This document shows, one piece after another, positions 32,789-42,499 of a DNA stretch of 64,000 bases. The notes under the pieces are model-generated. The model was not told the origin of the DNA, made no database searches, and was given only the letters and a program-made list of their open reading frames with translations. A program made the position numbers and the translations under genes. Every line of letters starts with the position of its first letter. Within the stretch, counting starts at the first letter, position 1. The DNA comes from Novosphingobium aquimarinum. Its GTDB lineage: Bacteria; Pseudomonadota; Alphaproteobacteria; Sphingomonadales; Sphingomonadaceae. The stretch spans positions 61,680 through 125,679 of the forward strand of contig NZ_WRPO01000011.1 in assembly GCF_009746585.1 (NCBI RefSeq), in the 5' to 3' direction.

Positions 32789-34128
32789 CCCAGCGCTCCC
32801 GTCCGCTTGATCGCAAGGTAGGCGTCGATCAGCCGCGTGCCGACCAGCGCATGCGGCGCCTCGATCACGTCGACCCCAAGCTGACGCAGCCGCCGCGTGA
32901 CCAGCGCCCGCTGGCGCAGCAGCAAGTCGGCCGAGACCGCCATCGACAGCGTCTGGATATCGCCGGGCCGGTCCGAAGACAGCTCCTCCAGTTCTTCGTC
33001 GACCATCGTCACGAACAGCACAAGGTGGCGCGCAGTGAGCCGTCCGACCGATTCGATCATCAACTCGGCGCTGGTCGGGTCGGTGAAGTCCGAGAATACC
33101 ACCACCAGCGAACGGCGCTGCAACCGGCTGGCGATCGTCGCCAGCGCGAGCGTGAAGTTGGGCTCCTCGCTACGATATTCGAGCGAGGCGGCGGCCTGTT
33201 GCAAGCGAATGAAGTCTCGCGGGGCAGTGACGAACGGGCTCGAAAGCTGCGGCTGCGCAGCGAAGCCGAACAGCGACACGCGATCGCCGCCCTTGAGCGC
33301 GACATACGCCGTAGTCAGCGCGGCGGACACGGCGCGGTCGAGCCGGGGCATGCCCGCAATCGGCTCGCACATCGCCTGCCCGCAATCGAAGGCGAAGACG
33401 ATCTGATTGTTGCGCTCGGTCTCGTTTTCCTTGGCGTAGAGCTGCCAGTGGCGGGCCGAGGCCTTCCAGTCGATGCGGCGGCGATCCATGCCGGGCTGGT
33501 AATCGGTGAGCGCTTCGAACTGCGTGCCTTCGCCGCGGATTCGCCGCGCAATCAGGCCGAACTGGGCATCGCGCAGGAACGCCTGGAGCGCAGGCGAACG
33601 GACATCGCCGACATTGGGCCGGATGCGTACGTGTCGATCGAGGTCTCGCGTGATCTGCCGCGCGCCAAGGCCGAGCGGTCCGGTCCAGCGCAGCCAGACC
33701 CGCTCGACGGGCGCGGTACCGCGGCGGGCCGGGCGGACATCGGTGTCGCCCGCGACCTCGTCCTCATTCGGTGAGAGCGCGATCCGCAACCGTCCACCCG
33801 GCGCAAGCCGGGTATCACACGCGAACACGGCTTCGGCGGATTGCGGTGCCCGCCCGCGAAAGCGCGCAGCGGCATGAATCGTCTCGCTCGCGCCGACTTC
33901 CATGTCGGTGGCAATGTCGCAATGAAAGCGCTCGCAGCGCCCCGCCGCGACGAGGTCGTAGCCCACGAGCATGAGCACAATGATGCCCAGCACCGGCGCC
34001 GCAATCCAGGCGCCCGGCGCCACCGCGCCGATCAGCAGCGCGACCGGCGCGGCGAGCGCGAGCAGCACTGCCGCGCGCGTCGTCGGCACGAAAGCCTGTC
34101 GGTCGCGGGGGACGGGCGCCGAAGACAT
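32785..34128 (-). CDS. DUF58 domain protein (MoxR partner)
   Basis: The 447-residue protein has two N-terminal membrane helices (about residues 18-58) and a DUF58 domain with the motif YQPGMDRRRIDWKA at 210-223. The C-terminal part has a von Willebrand factor A-like fold (IVFAFDCGQAM, then VVFSDFTDP). DUF58 proteins are the standard partner of MoxR ATPases and may be clients or adaptors of metal-dependent assembly. Its start lies 2 nt after the moxR stop. Confidence 0.9.
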   Translation of the reverse strand: MSSAPVPRDRQAFVPTTRAAVLLALAAPVALLIGAVAPGAWIAAPVLGIIVLMLVGYDLVAAGRCERFHCDIATDMEVGASETIHAAARFRGRAPQSAEAVFACDTRLAPGGRLRIALSPNEDEVAGDTDVRPARRGTAPVERVWLRWTGPLGLGARQITRDLDRHVRIRPNVGDVRSPALQAFLRDAQFGLIARRIRGEGTQFEALTDYQPGMDRRRIDWKASARHWQLYAKENETERNNQIVFAFDCGQAMCEPIAGMPRLDRAVSAALTTAYVALKGGDRVSLFGFAAQPQLSSPFVTAPRDFIRLQQAAASLEYRSEEPNFTLALATIASRLQRRSLVVVFSDFTDPTSAELMIESVGRLTARHLVLFVTMVDEELEELSSDRPGDIQTLSMAVSADLLLRQRALVTRRLRQLGVDVIEAPHALVGTRLIDAYLAIKRTGALG

Positions 34129-34130
34129 CC

Positions 34131-35101
<971 letters not shown>

Positions 35102-35105
<4 letters not shown>

Positions 35106-36403
35106 CGGACCAGTTTCCTTTCGAGGGCATGGAGGTCGAGCGCGGCGCGCACCATCTGGTGCGGCTCGCGCGCGGAGAGCAATCGGCCGGCCGCGCCGCT
35201 GAACGCGTCCGCGCCTTCGCCGCGCGAGGCGGCGGCGCGATCGATCGCGGCATCGGCAGCGGCGCTGTCGAGCGTGCGCGGCAAAGCGAGGCCCGCGATC
35301 AGGCGCGACCGCGTGCGCTCGACATAAGGCCGGCCGAGCAAGTGAAAGCGGCGGGCGCGCAGCACCAATCCCGCAGAATTGGCGACCAGCGCCTGCTTGC
35401 CGAACGCGATCGCGCGCTCCGGACGAAGCGGAGGGCCGAAGCGCACGAAGGCGCGCCAGGCGATCACCAGTGCGGCCAGCAGCAGGCACAGCGTCGCCGC
35501 CAGAAACGGCGGCGTGAAGGCCAGCGCGAGCAGATTGGCGGAGTGGCCCAGACCATTGAGCGTCAGGTCGAAATTCACCGGCATGCGTTCGCCGCCGGTC
35601 GCGGCATTCAGCAGCGAGAGCATGGCCATCGCCCGCCCCTGCTCGGCCATGCCCCAATTGTCCATGAGATCGGGCTCGGCGACGACGATCACCGGATATC
35701 GCACCCTCACTTGCAAGCCGGCTTCGGGTTCGCGCCCGGCCGCGACTTCCAGATCGGGAGTGGCCGTCCCGTCATCGAGGAAGCCGGCCGCCGTCTGCCC
35801 GCGCGCATCGCGCACGACCGCGACGACCCGCCCACTCGACACGGTCTGGACCGCGCGCGCATCCGGCAGTCGCCCGGCCCGGCCGAACCCTCGCCAGCCC
35901 GCCTCGCGGGAATCGAGTTTGTCGACCTCGACGTCGAGATCGCCGAGGGAGGAGACCTCGTCGGCCCAGGGTGGCGGAGCTGCGCCCGAAAGGATCACCC
36001 AGCCCTCCTTCGTCTTGGTCAGGCCCGGCAACATGCTGGCATCGACGCCGATCCACTTGGGCAAGACCAGGATCGTCGGTCCTTGCAGACGATGGTGATC
36101 GATGGCCGACGCGATCTTGTCAGGGTCCGCCATGTGCGGCGGGGTGAGGACCAGCAGCCCAGGCTGCTCGAACGCGCCTTCGCTGCGCGACCGGCGCACG
36201 GTATAACCGCGACGCTCGGCGAGATCGGCGAAGGCGGCAAAACCGTTGATGCCGCGCGAACCGGCATGGCCGCCGCCGTCGTTGATGTCCCCGGTGCCGG
36301 CATCGAAGGCGGACATCAACAGGATCGCCAGGAAGACGAGGCTGCCGAACGCGACGAGCAACAGCGCCGCGCGGCGCGAAAAGGGCTCGCCTGCAGCGCT
36401 CAT
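35102..36403 (-). CDS. DUF4350 domain membrane protein
   Basis: The 433-residue protein has an N-terminal helix (AALLLVAFGSLVFLAILLM), a periplasmic DUF4350 region (about residues 40-230, with LLVLTPPHM and GPTILVLPKW) and a second helix pair around 290-325, followed by a cytoplasmic tail. The family is regularly encoded with MoxR and DUF4129 but has no known activity. It lies 13 nt after the DUF4129 gene and overlaps moxR by 4 nt. Confidence 0.85.
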
Positions 36404-36416
36404 GCGCCGATCTCTC

Positions 36417-37085
36417 TCATGCTTCCAATCCGTCGAGCGCGAACTGCGAATAGGCGCCGCGCGCCGCCTGCCAGTCTCGCGCGTCGAGCTCCCGCTGGGC
36501 GAACGCGCTGCGTTCGACCCGCCCGGCGATGATCGCGAACGCCCCCCGCGCTCGCTCGGACAGCATCGGGAAGGCGGAAATCTCGCGCGCGGTGCTTGCG
36601 GGCAACAGCCACTCGGGGCGCGCTTCCGCGATGTGCTCGACGCTGCGCTGAAGCAGGAGATGAGCCGCTTCGCCGTAGCGCCCCTCGGCGGCCAGCCGGT
36701 CCGCCTCTTCGAGCAGTGCCGCGGCGTCGCGGGCGCCGGGCGTCCAGTCTTCGGTTTCCGGCTCCGACATCCGCCAACGCTCGAGCAGCGGCGCGAGGAC
36801 CAACCGCCAGAGCGCCAGCAGCAACAGCGTGAAGCCTAACGCAATGAGGATCCATTTGACCGGCTCGGCAGCCGCGCCGAGCGCCTTGCCGATCGGTCCG
36901 AACACGCTTTCCAGCATGCGATAGAACCATTCCAGCCAGGGGGGCGTCTGCGGCGGCTGAGGCGGCGGCAGCGGCGCGTACTGGATCGAATCGGAAGCGC
37001 GAATGGCCGCCCAGTCGTCGAGCGCACCGCGAGCCGCGTCCCTCGTTGCCGTCGCTCCCGCGATCTGTGGGCCGTCCAGCGTCAC
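36417..37085 (-). CDS. DUF4129 domain protein
   Basis: The 222-residue protein has a Pro-rich N-terminal part (APLPPPQPPQTPPW), one transmembrane helix (about residues 76-97) and a C-terminal DUF4129 domain (ADRLAAEGRYGEAAHLLLQRSVEHI) that resembles a helical, TPR-like module. It is the first gene of the MoxR-type operon. Its role is unknown. The proline block is short, without coiled coil. Confidence 0.85.
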   Translation of the reverse strand: MTLDGPQIAGATATRDAARGALDDWAAIRASDSIQYAPLPPPQPPQTPPWLEWFYRMLESVFGPIGKALGAAAEPVKWILIALGFTLLLLALWRLVLAPLLERWRMSEPETEDWTPGARDAAALLEEADRLAAEGRYGEAAHLLLQRSVEHIAEARPEWLLPASTAREISAFPMLSERARGAFAIIAGRVERSAFAQRELDARDWQAARGAYSQFALDGLEA

Positions 37086-37155
37086 GCGCGTCTAGGTGGC
37101 ATGGCGTGACGAGACGTGCAAGCCGGGCCCGCTTCGACCGGCGAGGATCCCGCGA

Positions 37156-38049
37156 TCAGCCGCGCGGGCGGGCCTGCGCATAGCTGCCGAGGAGGCGCAC
37201 GTACTTGCAGTGGAACGCGAGCTCTTCCATCGCGCGATCCACCCGGATGTCGCCGGGAGCGCCTTCGATGTCGGCATAGAACCGGCTCGCGGCAAAGCTC
37301 GCGCCGACCTGATAGCTTTCCAGCTTGGTCATGTTGACGCCGTTGGTCGCGAATCCGCCAAGCGCCTTGAACAGCGCGGCGGGCACGTTCTTCACTTCGA
37401 AAATGAACGTCGTCATCGCCGGTCGCCCGGAGAGTTCCGGCAGCTCGATCGGCTCGCGCGAGAGCACCACGAAGCGGGTGGTGTTGTCTTCGGCATCGGC
37501 GACATCGTCATCGACGATCTTCAAACCGTAGATCTCTGCCGCGAGCGAAGGCGAAACCGCGCAGGCACGCGGATCGCCCTGTTCCTTCACGAAAGCGGCC
37601 GCGCCCGCAGTGTCGGCATAGGACATCGGCACGATCCCGCGCTGGCGCAGGTAGTGGCGCGTTTGTCCGAGCGCCTGCGGATGGCTGTAGGCCGCATCGA
37701 ACGGACCGTCGCCCAGCGCCATGATCGCATAGCGGATCGGCAGGAAGTGCTCGCCGACGATCGAAAGGCCGCTTTCGGGAAGCAGGAAATGGATGTCCGC
37801 GACGCGCCCGTTCTTCGAATTCTCGATCGGAATCATCGCCCGATCGCACCGCCCGTCCTTCACGGCATCGAGCGCATCCTCGAAGGCGAAGCAGGGCAAA
37901 GGCACGCAATCGGGAGCGTATTCGCAAGCCGCGCGGTGCGAATTGCAGCCCGGCGCGCCCTGAAACGAAACCGCCCGCGCGGGATCGGCAGCGGCGGCTT
38001 CGCTCATTTCGGCAACGAGCTTCAAGGCGGGTTCGGGAAAGGAGTGCAT
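37156..38049 (-). CDS. pheA: Prephenate dehydratase
   Basis: The enzyme converts prephenate to phenylpyruvate in phenylalanine synthesis. The 297-residue protein has the catalytic domain with VSFQGAPGCNSHRAA, the conserved MIPIENSKNGRV and the Thr-Arg-Phe motif at 191-193 (NTTRFVVL). A C-terminal ACT domain (about residues 212-290, GVNMTKLESY) binds phenylalanine and mediates feedback inhibition. There is no chorismate mutase domain. The start at 38049 has GGAG just upstream. It is divergent from a cytochrome c gene. Confidence 0.93.
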   Translation of the reverse strand: MHSFPEPALKLVAEMSEAAAADPARAVSFQGAPGCNSHRAACEYAPDCVPLPCFAFEDALDAVKDGRCDRAMIPIENSKNGRVADIHFLLPESGLSIVGEHFLPIRYAIMALGDGPFDAAYSHPQALGQTRHYLRQRGIVPMSYADTAGAAAFVKEQGDPRACAVSPSLAAEIYGLKIVDDDVADAEDNTTRFVVLSREPIELPELSGRPAMTTFIFEVKNVPAALFKALGGFATNGVNMTKLESYQVGASFAASRFYADIEGAPGDIRVDRAMEELAFHCKYVRLLGSYAQARPRG

Positions 38050-38168
38050 GACGGCTGCGCGCTTAGTCGCCTCACAACCTGTCCGCAATGGCTCTTGCAC
38101 TCGCGAGCCTGCGACACTAGAGCCCAGCCAACTTCAGGGGCCAACAATCCTAGCGGAACACGCAATCG

Positions 38169-38861
38169 ATGGACGACCGTTTCAATACTACCGCCGGCTG
38201 GGTTCTGTTCTCCGGCATCGTCGCGCTGGGACTGACGAGCCTGAGCCACCACTATTTCTCCGCCGACAAGCCGCATCGCCCGCACGAGATGGGCTATGCG
38301 ATCGAAGGCGTTGAGGAAGAAGGCGGCGCAGGCGAAGTTCCCATCGCGACGCTGCTGGCCGCGGGCGATCCCGCCAAGGGCGAGGCGATCTTCGCCAAGT
38401 GCGCCTCGTGCCACACGGTGAACGCCGGCGGCGCCAACGGCATCGGCCCGAACCTGCACGGCGTGCTGGGCGAGGCGATCGGCCAGGGTGTGGGCGGGTT
38501 CGCCTTCTCCGACGCGCTCAAGAGCGTTGGCGGAACCTGGAACTTCGACAACATGAACGAGTGGTTGAAGAGCCCCAAGGCTTTCGCGCCCGGGACCAAG
38601 ATGACCTTCGCGGGCCTCTCCAAGCCCGAAGATCGCGCCAACATCATGCTCTACCTGAACTCGCAGGGCTCGAATCTGCCGCTTCCCGCAGCGCCCGCAC
38701 CGGAGGCCGCGGCGGCTGAAGGCGAGGCGCCCGCCGGAGGCGAAGCCGCGGAAACCGCAGGGACGCCGCCCGAAGGAGGCGCCGCTGCCGCCGACGCCAG
38801 CACGCAAGGGGCTCCCGTCGGCGCGACCAACGCCGCGGTCGGCAACGCTGGGCAGGAATAA
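38169..38861 (+). CDS. Membrane-anchored cytochrome c (CycM-like)
   Basis: The 230-residue protein has an uncleaved N-terminal anchor (WVLFSGIVALGLTSLSHHYF), a class I cytochrome c domain with haem motif CASCH at 78-82 and probable axial Met145 (PGTKMTFAGL), and a C-terminal tail of about 55 residues rich in Ala, Glu, Gly and Pro. It resembles the cytochrome c552/CycM group that passes electrons from the bc1 complex to oxidases. The acidic tail is an odd feature of unknown role. It is divergent from pheA and ends at a bidirectional hairpin. Confidence 0.9.
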   Translation: MDDRFNTTAGWVLFSGIVALGLTSLSHHYFSADKPHRPHEMGYAIEGVEEEGGAGEVPIATLLAAGDPAKGEAIFAKCASCHTVNAGGANGIGPNLHGVLGEAIGQGVGGFAFSDALKSVGGTWNFDNMNEWLKSPKAFAPGTKMTFAGLSKPEDRANIMLYLNSQGSNLPLPAAPAPEAAAAEGEAPAGGEAAETAGTPPEGGAAAADASTQGAPVGATNAAVGNAGQE

Positions 38862-38879
38862 CCGGTAGCGGGCATCGAT

Positions 38880-38904
38880 AAGGGGCGCGCTTTCAGCGCC
38901 CCTT
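38880..38904. terminator. Bidirectional hairpin between cytochrome c and rlmE
   Basis: A perfect 9-bp stem (AAGGGGCGC with GCGCCCCTT) and a 7-nt loop sit between the two convergent genes, overlapping the last codons of rlmE. A T-rich tail is weak on both sides. Confidence 0.6.
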
Positions 38905-39555
38905 GAAGCCTTTCGCAATCACGTACCATTCCGAGGAGCCCTTGCGGCTCGCCGGGGGCTTGGCGTGCTTGACGCTGGCAAAGTGCCGCTTGAGCAGCGC
39001 CAACAGCGTCGTATCGGTCCCTCCGGCCAGGACCTTAGCGATGAAGGTACCGCCCGGCGCCAATGTCGCGATCGCGAAGTCGGCGGCGGTCTCCACCAGT
39101 CCCATCGTGCGCAAATGGTCGGTCTGCTTGTGGCCGACGGTATTGGCCGCCATGTCCGACAGCACCAGATCGGGCGGGCCATCGAGCGCGCCTTCGAGCG
39201 CCGCCGGAGCCTCGTCCGCCATGAAATCCATCTGCAGGATGGTGACCCCTTCGATCGGCTCGGTCGGCAGCAAGTCGATGCCGACAATGCGCGCGTTCGG
39301 GCAGCGCTGCCGCAGCACCTGGCTCCAGCCGCCCGGCGCGATACCGAGGTCGACCGCGCGCGCCACGCCTTTGAGCACCGCGAACTTCTCGTCGAGCTCG
39401 ATCAGCTTGTAGGCCGCACGGCTGCGATAGCCGTCCGCCTTGGCCTGCTTGACGTACGGATCGTTGATCTGCCGCTGCAGCCAGCGTGCCGAACTGGTGG
39501 TGCGCTTCTTCGCCGAGCGCAGCCGCTCCCCCGGATCGCGGCCAGAGCGGCTCAT
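38893..39555 (-). CDS. rlmE: 23S rRNA (uridine-2'-O)-methyltransferase
   Basis: RlmE (RrmJ/FtsJ) methylates U2552 of 23S rRNA during late large-subunit assembly. The 220-residue protein has the SAM site VDLGIAPGGWSQVL and the K-D-K-E tetrad: Lys50 (RAAYKLIELDEKF), Asp134 (LSDMAANTVGHK), Lys174 and Glu209. The start at 39555 overlaps the stop of the upstream ppx gene by 4 nt. A basic N-terminal extension of about 20 residues is usual in this order. Confidence 0.95.
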   Translation of the reverse strand: MSRSGRDPGERLRSAKKRTTSSARWLQRQINDPYVKQAKADGYRSRAAYKLIELDEKFAVLKGVARAVDLGIAPGGWSQVLRQRCPNARIVGIDLLPTEPIEGVTILQMDFMADEAPAALEGALDGPPDLVLSDMAANTVGHKQTDHLRTMGLVETAADFAIATLAPGGTFIAKVLAGGTDTTLLALLKRHFASVKHAKPPASRKGSSEWYVIAKGFKGR

Positions 39556-40775
39556 GGCTGATTCGCGCGGATGTCGCGCGCCTTCGGCTGCAAGCGCTCG
39601 CCATGGCCGTGCGACGAAATCAGACTGCGCAAAATGCCTTCGCGGATACCGCGATCGGCCACGCCGAGACGATGCGCCGGCCACAAATCGAGGATCGATT
39701 CGAGAATCGCGCAGCCCGCCACCACGAGGTCCGCCCGTTCGCGGCCGATGCAGTTGACTTGCCGCCGCTCCTCGATCGACATCGAGGACAAGCGCGTGCT
39801 GATGTCGCGCATCGAACTGGCAGGCACGATCAGCCCGTCGACGGCACGCCGATCGTACTGGGGCAGCTCGAGATGCAGGCTCGCCAGCGTGGTGACGGTG
39901 CCGCTGGTCCCGAGCAGGCGCAGCGCGCCCAGACTTCCGGCATCGGCCCGCGTCGCTTGCGTGCGGCGCGCGAACCCGGCGAAACTCTCGGACACGAGAG
40001 AATGCATGTGGCGATAGCGCGCCAGGCGGTCTTCCAGGCTATTGCCCTCGCCGCCGCAGGTTTCGGTCAGCGAGACCACGCCCCAGGGGACCGATTGCCA
40101 GTCGAGAATGCGCGGGACCGTGTCGGTGCTCTCGATCAGGACGAGTTCGGTGGAGCCGCCGCCGATGTCGAAGATCATCGCCGGGCCGCGGCCTTCCTCG
40201 AGCAGGACATGACAGCCCAGCACGGCCAGACGCGCTTCTTCGCGCGCACTGATGATATCGAGCGCGATGCCGGTTTCGCGGCGGACCCGCTCGATGAATT
40301 CGGCGCCGTTGACGGCGCGGCGACACGCCTCCGTCGCGACCGAACGCGCCAGGAAGACGTTGCGACGCATGAGCTTTTCCGCGCAGACGCGCAGCGCCGC
40401 CATCGTCCGCTCCATCGCCTGATCGGACAAGCGCCCGGTCTGCGCGATCCCTTCGCCCAATCGGACGACGCGGCTGAAGGCATCGATGACGGTAAAGTTC
40501 TCGCCCGATGGCCGCGCGATCAAAAGCCGACAATTGTTCGTGCCGAGATCGATCGCGGCGTAGGACTGCCGCCCACCTCCTGCGGGCTTCGGTCTGTTTG
40601 GCGGTTCGGCCCGACGCGGTCCCGCGTCCTGCCCTCCGCCACTTGGCTGACCACCGACACTGTCGCCGCCTGCGGCAGACCGGAATCGGGGCGCCCCACC
40701 CCGGCGCGGCCTGGACCGCGCGTTTCCCCAATCCGGCCCGCGGGCCTTGTGCATCGGCGGATCCTGATCCGCCAT
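39552..40775 (-). CDS. Exopolyphosphatase / guanosine pentaphosphatase family
   Basis: Ppx/GppA phosphatases hydrolyse polyphosphate or pppGpp. The 407-residue protein has the ASKHA phosphate loops AAIDLGTNNCRLLIA (Asp76-Leu-Gly-Thr-Asn) and FDIGGGSTELVLIE, and LGTSGTVTTLA. The N-terminal 65 residues form a Gly/Arg/Pro-rich, low-complexity extension that is absent from the standard enzyme. It is co-transcribed with rlmE by a 4-nt overlap, a common alphaproteobacterial pairing. Which of the two activities dominates cannot be told. Confidence 0.9.
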   Translation of the reverse strand: MADQDPPMHKARGPDWGNARSRPRRGGAPRFRSAAGGDSVGGQPSGGGQDAGPRRAEPPNRPKPAGGGRQSYAAIDLGTNNCRLLIARPSGENFTVIDAFSRVVRLGEGIAQTGRLSDQAMERTMAALRVCAEKLMRRNVFLARSVATEACRRAVNGAEFIERVRRETGIALDIISAREEARLAVLGCHVLLEEGRGPAMIFDIGGGSTELVLIESTDTVPRILDWQSVPWGVVSLTETCGGEGNSLEDRLARYRHMHSLVSESFAGFARRTQATRADAGSLGALRLLGTSGTVTTLASLHLELPQYDRRAVDGLIVPASSMRDISTRLSSMSIEERRQVNCIGRERADLVVAGCAILESILDLWPAHRLGVADRGIREGILRSLISSHGHGERLQPKARDIRANQP

Positions 40776-40874
40776 ATATTCCTACTTCTCACTGCTTACG
40801 CATCACGTCCGCGAGCGCGGACACCTGCCAACGATGCTAACGATCCGTGAACCAACCGGCAAGTCCGCGATAGC

Positions 40875-40903
40875 TTGACCCGAATCGGCTTCCCCCCTAG
40901 AGG
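40875..40903 (+). promoter_or_regulatory. Promoter of tRNA-Gln
   Basis: TTGACC (40875-40880) and TAGAGG (40898-40903) are 17 nt apart, followed by a GC-rich discriminator (GGCGCGC) as in stable-RNA promoters. The tRNA begins 11 nt later. Confidence 0.55.
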
Positions 40904-40913
40904 GGCGCGCTCC

Positions 40914-40987
40914 TGCCCCGTCGTCTAAAGGTAAGACTACGGACTCTGACTCCGTCAATCGAGGTTCGAATCCTCGCGGGGCATCCA
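40914..40987 (+). tRNA. tRNA-Gln (anticodon CTG), CCA encoded
   Basis: A complete cloverleaf can be drawn: acceptor TGCCCCG with CGGGGCA, D arm GTCT/AGAC, anticodon stem ACGGA/TCCGT with loop CTCTGAC (anticodon CTG), short variable loop CAAT, T arm CGAGG-TTCGAAT-CCTCG, discriminator T and an encoded CCA at 40985-40987. It reads CAG codons, so Gln. tRNA genes are frequent integration sites but no integrase is beside this one. Confidence 0.96.
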
Positions 40988-41301
40988 AGCTGCGGTCGCA
41001 AGCGATCGCATGGAAGCGTAAAAACCTATTCAATCCGGCCCTTTCCGGCGAGGTGCACCCGCGTGTCGTCGTCTCCGGCGTGCTTGGGCGATGGGATAGC
41101 GGGGTATCGTTCAGCGCCGCGCTTGGCCGTACGGCCCGCCCCATCTCCGAATCGGCTGAGGACTGCGCCAGGCGCTCGCTTGCAGCCCGGACGATTTGAC
41201 ATTTGTCCGCGAACGGTTTGGCCACGCGTGCGTTTGGTTGGTTTGCGTCGCGGCAGCGGCTGGTTTCGGTCGTCAGGCCGTTGGCGGAAAAGGAGCGCGG
41301 G

Positions 41302-41430
41302 ATGGCCAGCAAACTCATCGGCGAAGTCGGATCGTGCCTGCGGTACGGCAGGCCACCCGGAAACGATTCCGATGAACGCACCTTGCAACGCGGTTTCGCC
41401 GGCGCCAGCGCTGGGGGCCCTCCGCGATGA
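41302..41430 (+). CDS. Possible leader ORF before DUF4396 gene
   Basis: In the 439-nt gap between the tRNA and the DUF4396 gene the only suggestive frame is this 42-codon one, MASKLIGEVGSCLRYGRPPG and on. It has a strong AAGGAG 8 nt before its ATG, and its stop codon TGA overlaps the ATG of the DUF4396 gene, which itself has no Shine-Dalgarno. Translational coupling is therefore likely. I know no family for the product. The rest of the gap (40988-41300) shows nothing clear. Confidence 0.35.
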   Translation: MASKLIGEVGSCLRYGRPPGNDSDERTLQRGFAGASAGGPPR

Positions 41431-42110
41431 TCCCGATCTGGTTCAAGGTGGTGGCGATCGCGCTGCTGCTGATCGGGGTGGTCAGCGCGCTCTACATGGC
41501 CGTGGTGATGCGGCGCCATCCGCCGAAGATGGCGGTCATGCAATTCGTCTGGCCACTTTGCGCGCTGTTTGCCGGGCCGCTGCTGATCTGGTTTTACCGG
41601 CGTTACGCTGCGCCCGGCACCGACGAAGCGCCGTTCGCCGCAAAAGTCGCCAAGGGCACGCTGCACTGCGGGGCGGGATGTACGCTCGCCGATCTCGTGA
41701 GCGAGAATGTCGCGCATCATTTTCCGGGCGTGCTCAAGCTCTTCGGATTGGGCTCGCTGTTTTCTCAGCACATCTTCGCGACGTGGGTGATGGACTACGT
41801 CCTCGCACTCGGGACAGGCATCGTCTTTCAGTATTTCGCCATCGTACCGATGCGCGATTTGTCGTTCGGCAACGGCATCGTGACGGCGGCGAAGGCGGAC
41901 TTCCTTTCGCTGACGAGCTGGCAGGTCGGCATGTACGGTCTGATGGGGCTGGCGCACTTCCTCCTGTTTCCCGCGTGGTTCGGAACCAGGGTCGATGCGG
42001 GAAGTCCGATCTTCTGGGCCGCGATGCAATTCGCGATGATGGCGGGCTTCGCTACCGCTTATCTGCCCAACTGGATGCTGATCCGTACGGGCGTGAAAGA
42101 GGAGATGTAG
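41427..42110 (+). CDS. DUF4396 family membrane protein
   Basis: The 227-residue protein has about six helices and the DUF4396 pattern: VWPLCALFAGPLLIWFY near the N-terminus, then KGTLHCGAGCTLADLVSEN with two cysteines and HIFATWVMDYVLALGTGIVFQYF. The Cys-Gly-Ala-Gly-Cys motif could bind metal or sulfur compounds, but the function is unknown. It is convergent with cyoD (8 nt between stops). Proteins of this family are often found near copper or oxidase genes. Confidence 0.85.
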   Translation: MIPIWFKVVAIALLLIGVVSALYMAVVMRRHPPKMAVMQFVWPLCALFAGPLLIWFYRRYAAPGTDEAPFAAKVAKGTLHCGAGCTLADLVSENVAHHFPGVLKLFGLGSLFSQHIFATWVMDYVLALGTGIVFQYFAIVPMRDLSFGNGIVTAAKADFLSLTSWQVGMYGLMGLAHFLLFPAWFGTRVDAGSPIFWAAMQFAMMAGFATAYLPNWMLIRTGVKEEM

Positions 42111-42118
42111 CGCGGTCC

Positions 42119-42499
42119 TCAGCCGCCCGCCGGCATGCCCTCCATGTCCTGCGTATCCCGCATATCGTGCATCCGGCCATCGAGGTCGGCCATGATGAAA
42201 TAGGTCCCGCCCGCCATGATCGCGAGCAGGATGGTGGAGAACATCACCAGCAGCAGATCTTCTCGCGATTGTCGGCCGGATAGGCTGAGGTGCAGGAAAT
42301 TGCGCGCGTGAGTCATGACCTGCAGCAAGGCGGCGATGCAGATGGCGCTGACTTTCCACACGGTCGGCAAGTGCGACAGGAGCGCCGCGAATGCGCCGAC
42401 GGTCAGCAGCAGGCTGACGCCGAAGCCGATCGCATAGTTGCGCAATTCGTGGCTGGCGCCATCGTCGGGATCGAGCATGTCGGTATTGGATTTGGTCAT
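42119..42499 (-). CDS. cyoD: Cytochrome o ubiquinol oxidase subunit IV
   Basis: CyoD is a small three-helix subunit that helps assemble the copper centre of cytochrome bo3. The 126-residue protein has helices at about residues 24-44, 51-70 and 83-104 and the typical HARNFLHLSLSGRQSRED loop. It is longer than the E. coli subunit by a short His/Met-containing tail (MHDMRDTQDMEGMPAGG). Start and stop overlap by 4 nt with cyoC. No cyoE follows in the window. Confidence 0.9.
   Translation of the reverse strand: MTKSNTDMLDPDDGASHELRNYAIGFGVSLLLTVGAFAALLSHLPTVWKVSAICIAALLQVMTHARNFLHLSLSGRQSREDLLLVMFSTILLAIMAGGTYFIMADLDGRMHDMRDTQDMEGMPAGG

Noticed and set aside
41026..41388. 120-codon minus-strand frame after the tRNA
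   Set aside because: No homology pattern or ribosome-binding site; the gap shows no gene except a possible short leader frame.
40914..41426. tRNA-Gln as integration site of an island
   Set aside because: No integrase or repeated 3' tRNA end is visible next to it; the genes that follow look like ordinary chromosome.
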